Shown: positions 24,499-34,254, numbered from the stretch's first letter. The stretch is 64,000 nt of DNA from a bacterium (GCA_029565685.1 JAKQNR010000024.1:186001-250000), one strand, 5' to 3'. Numbers and translations are program-made. Notes: a model not told the origin generated them from the letters alone.

Positions 24499-25635
24499 CT
24501 ATTTCAAAATAGCGCGCAACAGGAGCAAAAAACCGCGACCGTCGTTTTCCAGCAATTTCAGATTCTTTTTTGCCTTGTGAAAATTGGGATTGATCTTGAC
24601 CGCTTCGCGGTACTCTTCCAACGCCTTGCCGTAATAGTGCCAGCAGCGGATCAGAAAGGCGGTTCCCAGACTGAGGCGCACATCCGGATAATTCGGGTGC
24701 TGGTTGATTGATTTTTCCAGAATCCGTATATAGTTGTCCAGCGAACGATGCTCTTTGTGCAGATCGGCAAACATGAAACGCAGATAAAACTCGCCGTCAA
24801 GCACCAGGCTGCGGGTGTCGACCGCCTTGATTCGGTTCGCCTTCTTGATCTTCTCGATCGCTTGTTCCCACTGATCGCGGTTTTCCAACAGCTCCAGGGC
24901 CGCACCGAGCCCTTCTCGATCATAGGCCTCGGAGCTCTTTGCAGCCTGCAACAGACAGGTGCGCGCCTCTTTCACCCGTTCGATGGGCGGCGGCAGTTCG
25001 GTGTTCTTGGGATCGCTCTGCACGCTTTCGATCAGATACAGGCCGAGATCGTACAGGGCCTGGTGGTACTCTGGATTGATCTCCAGGCTGGTGCGCGCCC
25101 GCTGAATCGCCTGGGTGAAATTCCCGCGCTCCCGGTGAACCCGGCTGATCCACAGCAGCACATCCGGGTAATCCGGTGTTTTTTCCACGGCGGTCTCGAG
25201 ATGGCTCAGCGCCCCCTCATAGTCGCCCTTTTTAAAAAGCGCCCTGCCGAGTAAATAGTGACCGTTCTCATATTCCGCGTCCAGGCTGAGCAATGCGCTA
25301 AAAATCTCAACCGCCTCTTCAATCAACCCCTTGTCCAGCAGCAGGGTGCCGAGCCGGGCATGAGCATCGGCATCGGGCGTGGCTTGTACGTTTTTGATCG
25401 TGGAATAGAGCAACTCCAAATCCGCCAGCACCAGATCATGACACTGCCGCACCTGCGGGTCTTTAGGGTCCTGCTCCGCGGACGGGTCCACGAGATACTC
25501 GCGGCTGTCGATCACCTGGCCGGAATCGGCGACCGTCACTCTCACAACCTGATGCGCCGCGTCATACTCGGTCTGCACAAGCAGTTTACGTTTGCCGAAC
25601 TTGATATGGCTGCTAAAACTGTTTTTTTCTTCCAT
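24499..25635 (-). CDS. TPR-repeat protein
   Basis: A 378-residue cytoplasmic-looking protein without signal peptide or membrane helix. The first 85 residues form a separate beta-rich-looking segment (SHIKFGKRKLLVQTEY onwards). TPRs follow from about residue 88 to 365, recognisable by the repeated A/G-L-Y-P pattern and by NPEYHQALYDLG and HPNYPDVRLSLG. It starts seven bases after the aspartate aminotransferase stop, so it is the last gene of that unit. TPRs mediate protein-protein contacts; the partner is unknown. Confidence 0.8.
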   Translation of the reverse strand: MEEKNSFSSHIKFGKRKLLVQTEYDAAHQVVRVTVADSGQVIDSREYLVDPSAEQDPKDPQVRQCHDLVLADLELLYSTIKNVQATPDADAHARLGTLLLDKGLIEEAVEIFSALLSLDAEYENGHYLLGRALFKKGDYEGALSHLETAVEKTPDYPDVLLWISRVHRERGNFTQAIQRARTSLEINPEYHQALYDLGLYLIESVQSDPKNTELPPPIERVKEARTCLLQAAKSSEAYDREGLGAALELLENRDQWEQAIEKIKKANRIKAVDTRSLVLDGEFYLRFMFADLHKEHRSLDNYIRILEKSINQHPNYPDVRLSLGTAFLIRCWHYYGKALEEYREAVKINPNFHKAKKNLKLLENDGRGFLLLLRAILK

Positions 25636-25642
25636 CTAAGGT

Positions 25643-26836
25643 TTACTCGAGTGCTAAGAGTCCCGCCTCGATGCGGTCCAGCGCTTTTTCCAGGACTGCC
25701 AGAGAGGTGGCAAAAGAAAGTCGAATATGGCCTTCCATGCCGAACGCGCTTCCCGGCACCACGGCCACCCCGAAATGCTCCAGCAGAAACGCGCACAGCT
25801 CCATAGAGGTTTTGATCGCCTGGCCTTTGTATTGCTTGCCGAAATAGAATGAAATGTCCGGAAAGGCATAAAAGGCTCCCTGCGGCGGAAAACAGCGAAC
25901 CCCGGGCATGGCGTTCAATCGTTTTTGCACATAGTCCCGCCGTTCACTGAAAGCCTTATGCATTTCGGCGATAAACGATTTGTCGCCGTTCAACGCCTGA
26001 AGCGCAGCCTTTTGTGAAATCGAGGTGGGGTTGGAGGTGCTATGGCTCATATAGCTCTTGATGGCGTCTGCCACAATCTCTGGCCCCACGATCCAACCGA
26101 TACGCCAACCGGTCATGGCAAAACTTTTAGAAACGCCGTTGACCAGTAAAAGTTGCTCCCTGATCTCCGGGTAAGCGGCCAGGCTGACGAACTCGGCGTC
26201 GTCAAAGACGATTTTGTCATAGATCTCGTCAGAGAGTACATAAAGGCCGGCCTGGTGGATGACCTTCACCAGCCGGTCCAGTTCGCTGCGGCTGTACACC
26301 GCGCCCGAGGGATTGCTCGGGCTGTTGAGGATCAGCAGCCGAGTGCGCGGGGTTATGGCCGCGGCCAACTGCTCAGCGGTGATTTTAAGCTGACGATCAG
26401 GTTGCGGATTCACGGTCACCATTTTCGCGCCAGCCAGTTTGATCATCTCCGGATAACTGACCCAGTAGGGCGCCGGTAAGATCACCTCATCTCCCGGATC
26501 GCAAACGGCCAGCACACCCTGATACACCGCGTGTTTGGCGCCGCAGGTGATAATAACCTGCCGCGGCTTGTACTGCACTTGAAGCTCTTCCGCCATCCAG
26601 CGGCAGACCGCTTCGCGCAGTTCCATAGCGCCCTCGGCCGGCGTGTATTTGGTGAATCCAGCTTCAATGGCCGCCACCGCCGCCGCCTTGATGTGAGCCG
26701 GCGTGTCGAAATCCGGTTCGCCCGCACCCAGGGCCACCACATCTTTGCCTTCCCGTTTGAGTCGCGCCAGGGTGCTGTTCAGCGCCATGGTCGGGGATTC
26801 ACAGATTTCCGAAAAACGTTTTGATAGGGTGGGCAT
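25643..26836 (-). CDS. aspC: aspartate aminotransferase (class I, subfamily I-gamma)
   Basis: PLP enzyme moving the amino group between aspartate and 2-oxoglutarate. The 397 residues carry the motifs of the thermophile-type aspartate aminotransferases: GAGEPDFDTP (37-46), NSPSNPSGAV (171-180) and SDEIYDKIVF (202-211). The PLP lysine is Lys237 in GVSKSFAMTGWRIG. An arginine for the substrate carboxylate is found near the C-terminal GHIRLSFA. The gene lies 44 bases after pta and seven bases before the TPR gene. Related class I enzymes acting on prephenate or other amino acids look alike, so exact substrate preference is uncertain. Confidence 0.9.
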   Translation of the reverse strand: MPTLSKRFSEICESPTMALNSTLARLKREGKDVVALGAGEPDFDTPAHIKAAAVAAIEAGFTKYTPAEGAMELREAVCRWMAEELQVQYKPRQVIITCGAKHAVYQGVLAVCDPGDEVILPAPYWVSYPEMIKLAGAKMVTVNPQPDRQLKITAEQLAAAITPRTRLLILNSPSNPSGAVYSRSELDRLVKVIHQAGLYVLSDEIYDKIVFDDAEFVSLAAYPEIREQLLLVNGVSKSFAMTGWRIGWIVGPEIVADAIKSYMSHSTSNPTSISQKAALQALNGDKSFIAEMHKAFSERRDYVQKRLNAMPGVRCFPPQGAFYAFPDISFYFGKQYKGQAIKTSMELCAFLLEHFGVAVVPGSAFGMEGHIRLSFATSLAVLEKALDRIEAGLLALE

Positions 26837-26880
26837 GCGCCGCTCTCCTTGCTGTTCAAACCCCGGTTATATTCCATCGG

Positions 26881-27867
26881 TCAAATACTGGATTGCGCTT
26901 TAAGGCTGCAGATGCACGCCACGTTGACGATGTCCTCGGCTTTGCAGCCGCGCGACAGGTCGTTGGCTGGTTTTGCCAGACCTTGAATAATCGGCCCGAT
27001 GGCTTGAGCGCCAGCCAGCCGTTCCGTCAGCTTGTATGCGATGTTGCCTGCCTGCAGATCTGGAAAAATCAGCACATTCGCTCTGCCGGCCACCGGGCTG
27101 CCCGGCGCCTTGCGTTTGCCCACACTGTCGACCAGAGCAGCATCTGCCTGCAACTCCCCATCAATTCGCAGGTTGGGGTTTTTCTTCTGCGCGATCTGCG
27201 TCGCTTTTACCACTTTATCCACAAGTTCATGGCTGGCGCTCCCTTTGGTGGAAAACGAGAGCATGGCCACCAACGGCTCTTCACCGGTCAAACTCCGGTG
27301 GGTATCGGCAGAAGCCAGGGCGATGTCCGCCAGCTGTTCAGCGGTCGGGTTGGGGACAACCGCGCAATCCGCGTAGGTCAAAGCCCTTTCATCCGCAAGC
27401 ACCATAAGAAAAGTGCTAGATACCACGGAAAATCCGGGCGCCACGCCGATGGCCTGAATGGCAGCGCGCATGACGTCGCCGGTTGTGTGCACCGCGCCGG
27501 CGACGCTGGCGGAGACCAGTCCCTTGCGCACCATCAGCGCGCCGAAAAACAAGGGCGTTTTGACCGTCTTGAGCGCTGTGTCCAGATCCAGCCCTTTATG
27601 CTTGCGCAGCTCGTACAGGGTTTGGGCGAACTCGTCAACTGCCGGATCAACGGTTGGATCTATTAATTGTACCTGACCAAGATCGACGTTCAGCGTTCGC
27701 GCGCTTGCCAGGATCTTTTCGCGGTTGCCCAACAAAACAGGAATGACCAGCTTGTTCGCCATGCATTGGCCGGCGGCAACGATGGTCCGTTCATCCTCCC
27801 CTTCTGGGAATACGATTTTTTTGATTGAAGCGGCTGCTTTCTGCTGTATCTGCTCTAGAATTTTCAT
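26881..27867 (-). CDS. pta: phosphate acetyltransferase
   Basis: Converts acetyl-CoA and phosphate to acetyl phosphate and CoA, feeding acetate formation or running in reverse. The 328-residue chain is the short single-domain Pta form with [10 protein letters not shown] near the N-terminus, [10 protein letters not shown] and the SVVSSTFLM segment in the middle, and [21 protein letters not shown] near 265-285. Its start ATG overlaps the coaD stop (ATGA). No acetate kinase gene lies next to it in the window. Phosphate butyryltransferase is a relative, but the motifs fit Pta better. Confidence 0.93.
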   Translation of the reverse strand: MKILEQIQQKAAASIKKIVFPEGEDERTIVAAGQCMANKLVIPVLLGNREKILASARTLNVDLGQVQLIDPTVDPAVDEFAQTLYELRKHKGLDLDTALKTVKTPLFFGALMVRKGLVSASVAGAVHTTGDVMRAAIQAIGVAPGFSVVSSTFLMVLADERALTYADCAVVPNPTAEQLADIALASADTHRSLTGEEPLVAMLSFSTKGSASHELVDKVVKATQIAQKKNPNLRIDGELQADAALVDSVGKRKAPGSPVAGRANVLIFPDLQAGNIAYKLTERLAGAQAIGPIIQGLAKPANDLSRGCKAEDIVNVACICSLKAQSSI

Positions 27868-28355
27868 GCATCCCTCAGTTTTTTCACTATCTGTTCTTGG
27901 ACAAACGGCGGAACGAAGCAGCTCACCTCGCCGCCGAATTTTGCCAGTTCCTTGACTATGCTGGAATTCAAATAGGTGTATTTCTCATGGGGCATTAAAA
28001 AAACCGTCACCAGGCTCTCGTCTAATTTACGATTAACCAGAGCCATCTGCAACTCGTACTCGAAATCAGAGATCGCACGCAGGCCGCGAATCACCGCCTG
28101 GGCGGATACAGACTGCGCATAGTTCACCAGCAGCCCGGAAAAGCTGTCCACCTCCACCCTGGGGATATCGCGCACCGCCTCGAGGATCAGCTCGCGACGT
28201 TCTGCCTCGGTGAACATCGGCGATTTGTTGATATTGCGCGCCACCGCAACAATCACCCGGTCGAACAGGGTGACCGCCCTTTTGATGATGTCGATGTGGC
28301 CATAGGTGATCGGATCAAAAGAGCCCGGATAGATGGCGGTTCGTTCAGTCTTCAT
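27864..28355 (-). CDS. coaD: phosphopantetheine adenylyltransferase
   Basis: Fourth step of CoA synthesis from pantothenate: adenylates 4'-phosphopantetheine. The 163-residue protein has [12 protein letters not shown] (9-20) containing the TxGH nucleotide-binding motif, [15 protein letters not shown] and the C-terminal [17 protein letters not shown] segment. The ATG at 28355 is chosen because the family begins just before AIYPGSFDP. Upstream in-frame codons lie inside rsmD. The first bases overlap the end of rsmD, and the stop overlaps the pta start, so the three genes are tightly coupled. Confidence 0.96.
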   Translation of the reverse strand: MKTERTAIYPGSFDPITYGHIDIIKRAVTLFDRVIVAVARNINKSPMFTEAERRELILEAVRDIPRVEVDSFSGLLVNYAQSVSAQAVIRGLRAISDFEYELQMALVNRKLDESLVTVFLMPHEKYTYLNSSIVKELAKFGGEVSCFVPPFVQEQIVKKLRDA

Positions 28356-28887
28356 AGCGGATCCCATAAAAAAGTACCCTGGTATCTCCCAACCTCTTTT
28401 GCTTCTTCTCATAAAAGCCCGAAACCAGGGGCAGCGGATTGCGAGAGCCGGATTCATAAATCAGCAGCCCCTTTTCGGTCAGAAGCCGCCGGTCAAAAAT
28501 AAGCCGCATGATCTCATCGAAAGCGTCAAATCGGTAGGGTGGATCGGCAAAAAGGAGGTCCACCGGCGTTGCCGTCTTTTGCAAGAAAATGCGCGCCTCC
28601 ATGCGGAACACTTGGGTCGGCTGCACCACCCAGACAAGATTTTTTCTGATCAACTCTACGGCTTGAATAGAATGGTCGACAAAAGCGGCGGAACGCGCAC
28701 CCCGGCTCAGCGCTTCGATCCCCAGGCCGCCAGTGCCGGCAAACAGGTCCAAGACTTGGGCATCATGAACCAGCGGACCAAGATATGAAAAAATAAACTC
28801 GCGATTGCGATCAGAGGTGGGCCGCAGCCACTCCCCTTTTGCCGTGATCAGCTTCCTGCCTTTGTATTGTCCGGCAATGATGCGCAT
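28345..28887 (-). CDS. rsmD: 16S rRNA (guanine966-N2)-methyltransferase
   Basis: S-adenosylmethionine-dependent enzyme that methylates G966 of 16S rRNA. The 180 residues begin MRIIAGQYKGRKL, typical of the family, with the SAM-binding DLFAGTGGLGIEALSRGA (47-64) and the catalytic ADPPY motif near 113-117. It overlaps coaD by 11 bases, the common rsmD-coaD arrangement, and follows the membrane protein at 28899 by 11 bases. Confidence 0.95.
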   Translation of the reverse strand: MRIIAGQYKGRKLITAKGEWLRPTSDRNREFIFSYLGPLVHDAQVLDLFAGTGGLGIEALSRGARSAAFVDHSIQAVELIRKNLVWVVQPTQVFRMEARIFLQKTATPVDLLFADPPYRFDAFDEIMRLIFDRRLLTEKGLLIYESGSRNPLPLVSGFYEKKQKRLGDTRVLFYGIRYED

Positions 28888-28898
28888 GGTACTTTAAG

Positions 28899-29882
28899 CT
28901 AGGCCGGCTGGGCCAGTTCCAGACGCAGCACAAAGGTCGAGGCAGCCTCCCGGGAGTCCAGTAGAATCAGTTTAGCGACCTGCAGGTTCCAGCCCTTGGC
29001 AGACAGCTGACGGCCGAACGCTTCGAACTCGGATTGATCGCCGCGAACTTTGATAAAAATCGGTGTGCGGCGGCTGTTGTTCTTGGTGATGGTCTTTTGC
29101 GGCGTGATCTCCACCACCGACAGACCGGTTGCCTGGGCGAGCTTGCGGATTTCCCCACTGACCGTTTCAGCGTTCAGGCCGGCCTGAGACCATCCTGACG
29201 ATGCCGGCGAGGTAAACGTCGCGGTCATGAGGGTGCGCATGCCGCCGGCTTGACCAGCAGCCGGTGAAGTGGTAAACTCGCAGGGGATCTGCTGCCGCAG
29301 ATCCGAGTACAGTTTTTCCAGCGTCGGTCGGTCGATATGGGACACCTCCAGAGAGAAAGAGCCATGATCCATCACCAGAGTGCCCAGCTTGACCGCCGGC
29401 GGAGTGACGGCGATGATCTTGGAAAAAGCGGTCATAACAGTAGCCAGTGCATCGTCGTCCGTCTGGACCGGCTTCATGACCGTCGTCGCGGCCGCAGGAG
29501 GCGGGACTAAATCGGCTGGCGCGTCAGCGGTCGGGGCCGGGAAGACGGGCGTCGGTTTTTCCTGCGGCGGCGCCAAGCTCACAGGGCGCTCGCCGCGTTT
29601 GCCCCACCTCTTGAGAAAATCCAGATCTCCCGGCTTGTAGAAAAAGCCGAAATAGGTGGCTGCGGCGATGGCGGCGAGCAGCAGGAGGATCATGAAAACG
29701 GGAAAAAAATAGCTCTTGGTTTTTTGCGGCCGTTCATACTCCAGATAATCCAGAGAGGCTGCGCGCGCAGGTTGCTCGAATATCGGCTCCTCCATCGTCG
29801 GCGCGGGTTCATAGTCAAACGGCTGCGGTTCCGGCGCCGCTTCGGCCTCCATCATCTCCCGCTGGTCTATCAACAAATTCAT
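28899..29882 (-). CDS. single-pass membrane protein, PilN/PilO-like by context
   Basis: A 327-residue protein with an acidic, proline-rich cytoplasmic N-terminus (1-55), one transmembrane helix (about 60-80), a Pro/Ala-rich linker (about 100-140) and a C-terminal domain of about 190 residues. The ATG at 29882 has GGGGA six bases upstream and is preferred over a TTG five codons earlier. It starts 34 bases after a PilM-like gene. Short cytosolic tail, one helix and a ferredoxin-like-looking extracytoplasmic part are what PilN/PilO proteins look like. I see no specific family motif, so the assignment rests on layout. Confidence 0.55.
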   Translation of the reverse strand: MNLLIDQREMMEAEAAPEPQPFDYEPAPTMEEPIFEQPARAASLDYLEYERPQKTKSYFFPVFMILLLLAAIAAATYFGFFYKPGDLDFLKRWGKRGERPVSLAPPQEKPTPVFPAPTADAPADLVPPPAAATTVMKPVQTDDDALATVMTAFSKIIAVTPPAVKLGTLVMDHGSFSLEVSHIDRPTLEKLYSDLRQQIPCEFTTSPAAGQAGGMRTLMTATFTSPASSGWSQAGLNAETVSGEIRKLAQATGLSVVEITPQKTITKNNSRRTPIFIKVRGDQSEFEAFGRQLSAKGWNLQVAKLILLDSREAASTFVLRLELAQPA

Positions 29883-29916
29883 ACGATCCCCATCCAATTG
29901 ATACGCATGTGAGCAA

Positions 29917-30873
29917 TCATGAAAAATACATACCCATCATCGACAAAAAGGAGCCTGCCTGTCTGCGCACGAGCTGCTGCTCAGCGGGACTCAAGGTGTG
30001 GTGCAAATTCCGCAATGGATCGATCATGACGAATTCGGTCGTGCGCATCAGCGGTTGCAGCGCACCCAACACTTCGCGACTGAACTCCGTTTCGGCAAAA
30101 TACAACTGGTCGATGTTTTTCAGCAGTACCTCATCGCCGAGCGTATCCAACAGTCGCAGGATCTCGTCATTCATAAAGCCGGCGGTCTCTTCGGCCCGTG
30201 CCGGGTTCAAAGTCCTGGGCTGCAGTTCCGTGCGCAAGGTGGAGATCTGCGACGACAGCAGTGCGCCGTTGCGCATCAGGGACAGATACAGCTTGCCGTC
30301 CCGGGGGCGCATCAAAATGGACAAACCTTCAGCCAAATGGTCAGTCACGACGGCCAATCCACGGGCGGCGCTCAACACATCCACATCCACTTGTCTCAGC
30401 GACAAACGAGTCCTGGCAAAAATCGCCTGCAGATGCTGCAGGATGACCTTGCGCATTGCAGCCACGATGTATCCCTCCATGGTCTCGGTCTCCACCGGCA
30501 TCCGTTCATAGCTGACGTTGTATTCATCGCGCGGGGCGGCGAGAAACTGCTCCATCTCCCATTCGATATGCTGACGGAGATCGCTTTCACTCAACCCCCG
30601 GTCCACGCGCAGCCGTTTCAGCAGCAAATAACCCTGATCAACGGCCAGCGCCGCCTGGCCTGCAGCGATACCCCGCTCCTCCAGCATCGACGAGATGGCA
30701 GCAGATTGGCGAAGGACTTGTTCCTCATCCTGGCAAGCACTGTAATCAAAGCGTCCATTCAGCAGGATCTCCCCGGCCGCCGACAACAGCGGCGCCGGAT
30801 CGTAGGTTACTACCACATAATGAATACGGTCTTGATTAAAGGTCATGCCGATTTGCGTGCTTGATTTTTCCAT
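29917..30873 (-). CDS. PilM-like actin-fold protein
   Basis: A 318-residue soluble protein resembling PilM/GspL cytoplasmic domains. The LKRLRVDRGLSESDLRQHIEWEMEQFL type of segment (68-95) and an IVAAMRKVILQHLQAIF segment are characteristic of PilM: the latter corresponds to the part before the second actin-like subdomain. In type IV pili and type II secretion PilM binds the N-terminus of PilN to link the inner-membrane ring to the ATPase. Here only a single-pass membrane protein and a ComEA-like protein lie beside it; no pilB, pilC, pilQ or pilin is in the window. Confidence 0.65.
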   Translation of the reverse strand: MEKSSTQIGMTFNQDRIHYVVVTYDPAPLLSAAGEILLNGRFDYSACQDEEQVLRQSAAISSMLEERGIAAGQAALAVDQGYLLLKRLRVDRGLSESDLRQHIEWEMEQFLAAPRDEYNVSYERMPVETETMEGYIVAAMRKVILQHLQAIFARTRLSLRQVDVDVLSAARGLAVVTDHLAEGLSILMRPRDGKLYLSLMRNGALLSSQISTLRTELQPRTLNPARAEETAGFMNDEILRLLDTLGDEVLLKNIDQLYFAETEFSREVLGALQPLMRTTEFVMIDPLRNLHHTLSPAEQQLVRRQAGSFLSMMGMYFS

Positions 30874-30905
30874 AGCTTTTGCGCCACCCCTTCCAAGGAG
30901 TTTTT

Positions 30906-31316
30906 CTATTCGATCGCCAGATAGGGCTCTATCTTCATCAAGGTTTTTTTTCCGATCCCCTTCACCTTCAGCAGATCCTTTGTCGACTGAAACGAACCGT
31001 GCTCCCGCCGATAGGAGACAATGCGCAGCGCCAAAACCGGTCCGATTCTCGGCAGCCGGGCTATCTCGCTCTCCGTAGCCTGATTGATGTTAATCTTCCC
31101 GGATAAAAGGCGCTGTTTTTGCTCCCCCAGCGCCGTCGCCGCCGAGGTCTGCACCGGCGTCTGCAAAGCTCTGAGGGCCGCGGTCTGCTCCGCACGCCAA
31201 TCAACGCGGACTTTGTCGGCAATGGTTTTACGGTAAAACTGCAACGCGCACCCGAGCAGAAACAGCGGCAAAAAAAACAGTAAAAACTTTTCTTCTTTTT
31301 TACTGAGCGAAAGCAT
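30906..31316 (-). CDS. ComEA-like helix-hairpin-helix protein
   Basis: A 136-residue protein with an N-terminal membrane anchor (about residues 10-25) and two helix-hairpin-helix units at the C-terminus. These start with KININQATESEIARLPRIG and end with LLKVKGIGKKTLMKIEPYL, the pattern of ComEA DNA receptors. The anchor would place the DNA-binding part outside the inner membrane. Together with dprA it suggests DNA uptake, but ComEA-like proteins also occur in species without known competence. It lies 32 bases upstream of the PilM-like gene. Confidence 0.85.
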   Translation of the reverse strand: MLSLSKKEEKFLLFFLPLFLLGCALQFYRKTIADKVRVDWRAEQTAALRALQTPVQTSAATALGEQKQRLLSGKININQATESEIARLPRIGPVLALRIVSYRREHGSFQSTKDLLKVKGIGKKTLMKIEPYLAIE

Positions 31317-31377
31317 GGCGATAGACCCGGGTACTGGTAGAACCGTGTTCCCGCAAGAGGAAAAAGACCCTGCAGCG

Positions 31378-31401
31378 CGGAACCTTTCGAATATGGTTCC
31401 G
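31378..31401 (-). other. hairpin between dnaJ and the ComEA-like gene
   Basis: CGGAACC and GGTTCCG form a seven-pair stem with a ten-base loop a few bases after the dnaJ stop. No T-run follows, so it is at best a weak or factor-assisted terminator, or an mRNA-stabilising structure. Confidence 0.35.
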
Positions 31402-31406
31402 GCTGA

Positions 31407-32528
31407 CTAAAGAATCGCTTCCTTCATTTTATCAAAAAACGAGCGATCCGCTTTGGTGGGCTTGGTGTTTTCCTGCTGGGCCAATTCTTTGAAGAGCTGC
31501 TTCTCTTTTTCGGACAATTTCGTCGGCGTGAACACCTGGACTCGGATCAATTGATCCCCCTTGCCATTGCCCTGCAAAAGCGGCAACCCTTTGCCGCGCA
31601 TGCGCAGAATTTTACCGCTCTGCGTGCCGGGGGCGATCTGAATTTTCGCCTTGCCGGTGATCGTCGGTACTTCCACCTCATCGCCTAGAGCCGCCTGGCT
31701 GAAGCTCAACACCAGATGGCATACCAGATCGCTGCCATGACGTTCAAACTGCGGGTGCGGCTCTTCTTCAATGATGATGAGCGCGTCGCCCGGAGGGCCT
31801 TTACGCGGTCCGGCGTTCCCTGCGTTGCGCAGGGTGATGAATTGCCCCTCTGCCACCCCCGCCGGGATTTCCACTTCCATCGTGGTTTCTCCGCGCACAC
31901 GGCCGTCTCCCCGGCATTCGCTGCAGGGGTGGCTGTTGATTTTGCCTTCGCCGTGGCAGCGATCGCAAGTGCGGCTGACAGTAAAGAACCCCTGGCGGTA
32001 CGCCACTTCGCCGCGCCCTTGACACTGCGGACAGGTGGTGGGCGTTGTGCCGGGTTTGGCGCCGCTGCCGTCACAGCGTTCGCAGCGGATCATTTTTTTA
32101 ATTTTCAGTTTTTTAGATACGCCGGTGGCGATCTCCTCCAACGTCAGCTTGAGACGGATCTGCAGGTCCGATCCGCGTTGGACCGTACGCCGGCCGCCGC
32201 CGGACATGTTGAACAGATCGCCGAACCCGCCGCCGCCGAAGACTTCACGGAAAATATCAAAAGGATCAAAGCCGCCGAAGCCGCCGCTGAACCCGCCGTT
32301 GCCGCGCATGCCCGAACGGCCGAATTGATCGTATTGGCGCCGCTTCTGCGGATCGGAGAGAACTGCATAAGCTTCGCCGATCTCTTTAAACTTTTCTTCC
32401 GCTGTTTTGTCGCCCGGATTTTTATCCGGGTGATATTGCATAGCCAGCTTACGATAGGCTTTTTTTATCTCCTCGGGTTCCGCTGAACGCCCGATGCCTA
32501 AAATTTCATAATAATCTTTTTCGTCCAT
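31407..32528 (-). CDS. dnaJ: chaperone protein DnaJ
   Basis: Hsp40 co-chaperone that delivers substrates to DnaK and stimulates its ATPase. It has a J domain with HPD at residues 33-35, a Gly/Phe-rich region (about 72-112) and four CxxCxGxG zinc motifs ([32 protein letters not shown]), followed by the C-terminal substrate-binding domains. The 373-residue length is normal. The ATG at 32528 is preferred to an upstream TTG two codons earlier. It follows grpE by about 52 bases; dnaK is not between them. Confidence 0.96.
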   Translation of the reverse strand: MDEKDYYEILGIGRSAEPEEIKKAYRKLAMQYHPDKNPGDKTAEEKFKEIGEAYAVLSDPQKRRQYDQFGRSGMRGNGGFSGGFGGFDPFDIFREVFGGGGFGDLFNMSGGGRRTVQRGSDLQIRLKLTLEEIATGVSKKLKIKKMIRCERCDGSGAKPGTTPTTCPQCQGRGEVAYRQGFFTVSRTCDRCHGEGKINSHPCSECRGDGRVRGETTMEVEIPAGVAEGQFITLRNAGNAGPRKGPPGDALIIIEEEPHPQFERHGSDLVCHLVLSFSQAALGDEVEVPTITGKAKIQIAPGTQSGKILRMRGKGLPLLQGNGKGDQLIRVQVFTPTKLSEKEKQLFKELAQQENTKPTKADRSFFDKMKEAIL

Positions 32529-32580
32529 GCCCAATTTATCCGGCGCTTGCCGTTTCGATCTGCGCCGGAACCGCTCCTTT

Positions 32581-33120
32581 CTATTTGCTGACGATCACCT
32601 GTGCGTGCCGGAGCACCCGGTCGCGAAATGTATAGCCTTTTTTATGCTCCTCGACCACCAGATCCGGGGCTTTGCCCTCCACCGGCACATGCAGCAAGGC
32701 GTCGTGCTTTTCGGGATCAAATGGTTGGTCCACTGCATTCATCGCCGCCAACCCGGCGTCCTGAAGAATCCGCATAAAATTTTTATACACCAGCCGAACC
32801 GCTTCCCCCATCGCCTCTGCGGTGACGGCCGTTTTTTCCGCTGATAGAACGCGCTCCAAATCGTCCACGACCGGCAGCAACGACAACACCAGATCCGCAT
32901 TGGCGTTTAATATGGTGACGCCCAGATCGCGTTCCATGCGCTTGCGATAATTGTCAAATTCCGCGGCCAGTCGCAACAACTGTTCTTTGGTCTGGAGATT
33001 TTCCTCCTGCAGGATCCGCAGCCGCTCCTGCAAACTCTCCTCCGGCGCCGGAGCTTCGGCGACGCTGTCTTCAAGGGCTTCTACGGATTCGATCTCTTGA
33101 TCAGGTTTTTTCTCTTCCAT
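32581..33120 (-). CDS. grpE: nucleotide exchange factor GrpE
   Basis: Releases ADP from DnaK. The 179-residue protein has an acidic N-terminal tail, a long coiled-coil helix (about 30-85) and the beta-wing domain, with [15 protein letters not shown] in the helix and the family's C-terminal phrases [20 protein letters not shown] and [18 protein letters not shown]. It lies 21 bases after hrcA and is presumably in the same heat-shock transcript. Confidence 0.95.
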   Translation of the reverse strand: MEEKKPDQEIESVEALEDSVAEAPAPEESLQERLRILQEENLQTKEQLLRLAAEFDNYRKRMERDLGVTILNANADLVLSLLPVVDDLERVLSAEKTAVTAEAMGEAVRLVYKNFMRILQDAGLAAMNAVDQPFDPEKHDALLHVPVEGKAPDLVVEEHKKGYTFRDRVLRHAQVIVSK

Positions 33121-33141
33121 AATAGTGGTTCGTGTACTCCC

Positions 33142-34170
33142 TTATCTGCCGATTAAATATCCCAGGGTTTCAGACATAAACTTGACCAGACCGATGATCT
33201 TTTCATACGGCATACGCGTGGGTCCGATGATTCCAATGGTGCCTTCGGTGTCCTGTACATGATACGTGGTGGTGATGACGCTGCAGTGCTTCATCAGCTC
33301 TTCTCGGTTCTCTTCCCCGATAACGATGGAAACGCCATCCTGCGAATGTTCGCTGAGCACCCGCATGAGGATGTCGCGACGGTCGATGAGATCCAGAATC
33401 GCACCCACTTTTTCCCGCGAAGCGTATTCAGGATGCTTCAGCATGGTCCGAGTGCCGGCCATATAGATATCCGCCGAGGTCTCGCAGGTGACCAGCTTTT
33501 CCGTTTTTCCTTTCAGCGTCTGCAGAACGGATTTGATCTTTTCGTCCAAATCCCGAAAGCGTTCGTCAAAATCAACAAACAGCTCGCCCACGGACAAACC
33601 GTACAACCGCTCGTTCAACAGCTGACTGACCGCCCCGATCACGCTTGCCGGAATATCAGGGTTGATCTCCACGATCACCGTTTTGACCAAACCAGCGGTA
33701 ATGCTGAGCACAAACAGCACCTTGTCGTCGGCCAGAGGAACCAGTTCGATTTTTTCTATTTTGCCTTTTTGGAAACGCGGCGCCAGCACCACGCCCAATT
33801 GCTGCGATATATCGCTCAACACCATAGAGGCGTGTTCGACGATATCGTCCAGATCTCGGGTGAACAGGGCCAGCTGTTCATAAACCTGTTTTTTTTCCGC
33901 AGGAGTAAGATGGGCGTTCTCCATCATCCCATCCACATACAGACGATAGCCGGAATCCGTCGGCACGCGGCCGGCGGAGGTGTGCGGCTGGGCCAGAAAT
34001 CCCTTCTCCTCCAGATCCATCATGACATTGCGGATAGTGGCGGGGCTCAGGTTCAAGTCCGTATATTTGGACAGGTAGCGGGAACCCACTGGTTCAGCCG
34101 ATTCAATAAACGTCTGAACGATGGATAAGAATACCTGTCGCTCTCTTTCAGTAAGTTGTTCAAAAGCCAT
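33142..34170 (-). CDS. hrcA: heat-inducible transcription repressor HrcA
   Basis: Repressor of chaperone genes. The 342 residues have an N-terminal winged helix (LTERERQVFLSIVQ, then SPATIRNVMMDLEEKGFL and HTSAGRVPTDSGYRLYVD) and the GAF-like dimerisation part with the C-terminal GTIGIIGPTRMPYEKII signature. The ATG at 34170 is preferred to a GTG five codons upstream, because the promoter at 34202-34230 would place the transcript start close to that GTG. Neither start has a clear ribosome site. The usual HrcA operator (CIRCE) was not found upstream, so the operator may have diverged or lie elsewhere. Confidence 0.93.
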   Translation of the reverse strand: MAFEQLTERERQVFLSIVQTFIESAEPVGSRYLSKYTDLNLSPATIRNVMMDLEEKGFLAQPHTSAGRVPTDSGYRLYVDGMMENAHLTPAEKKQVYEQLALFTRDLDDIVEHASMVLSDISQQLGVVLAPRFQKGKIEKIELVPLADDKVLFVLSITAGLVKTVIVEINPDIPASVIGAVSQLLNERLYGLSVGELFVDFDERFRDLDEKIKSVLQTLKGKTEKLVTCETSADIYMAGTRTMLKHPEYASREKVGAILDLIDRRDILMRVLSEHSQDGVSIVIGEENREELMKHCSVITTTYHVQDTEGTIGIIGPTRMPYEKIIGLVKFMSETLGYLIGR

Positions 34171-34201
34171 AGGGTCGAAACACACAATTTCGAATTTAAT
34201 T

Positions 34202-34230
34202 AAATTAGTGATTCAAACAAGCACAGTCAA
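34202..34230 (-). promoter_or_regulatory. sigma-70-type promoter of hrcA-grpE-dnaJ
   Basis: TTGACT (34225-34230) and TAATTT (34202-34207) on the minus strand are separated by 17 bases, with a start expected near 34195. It looks like a vegetative promoter. No CIRCE inverted repeat overlaps it. Confidence 0.7.
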
Positions 34231-34254
34231 GAGAAATCTGCCGCCCGCGAGGCG

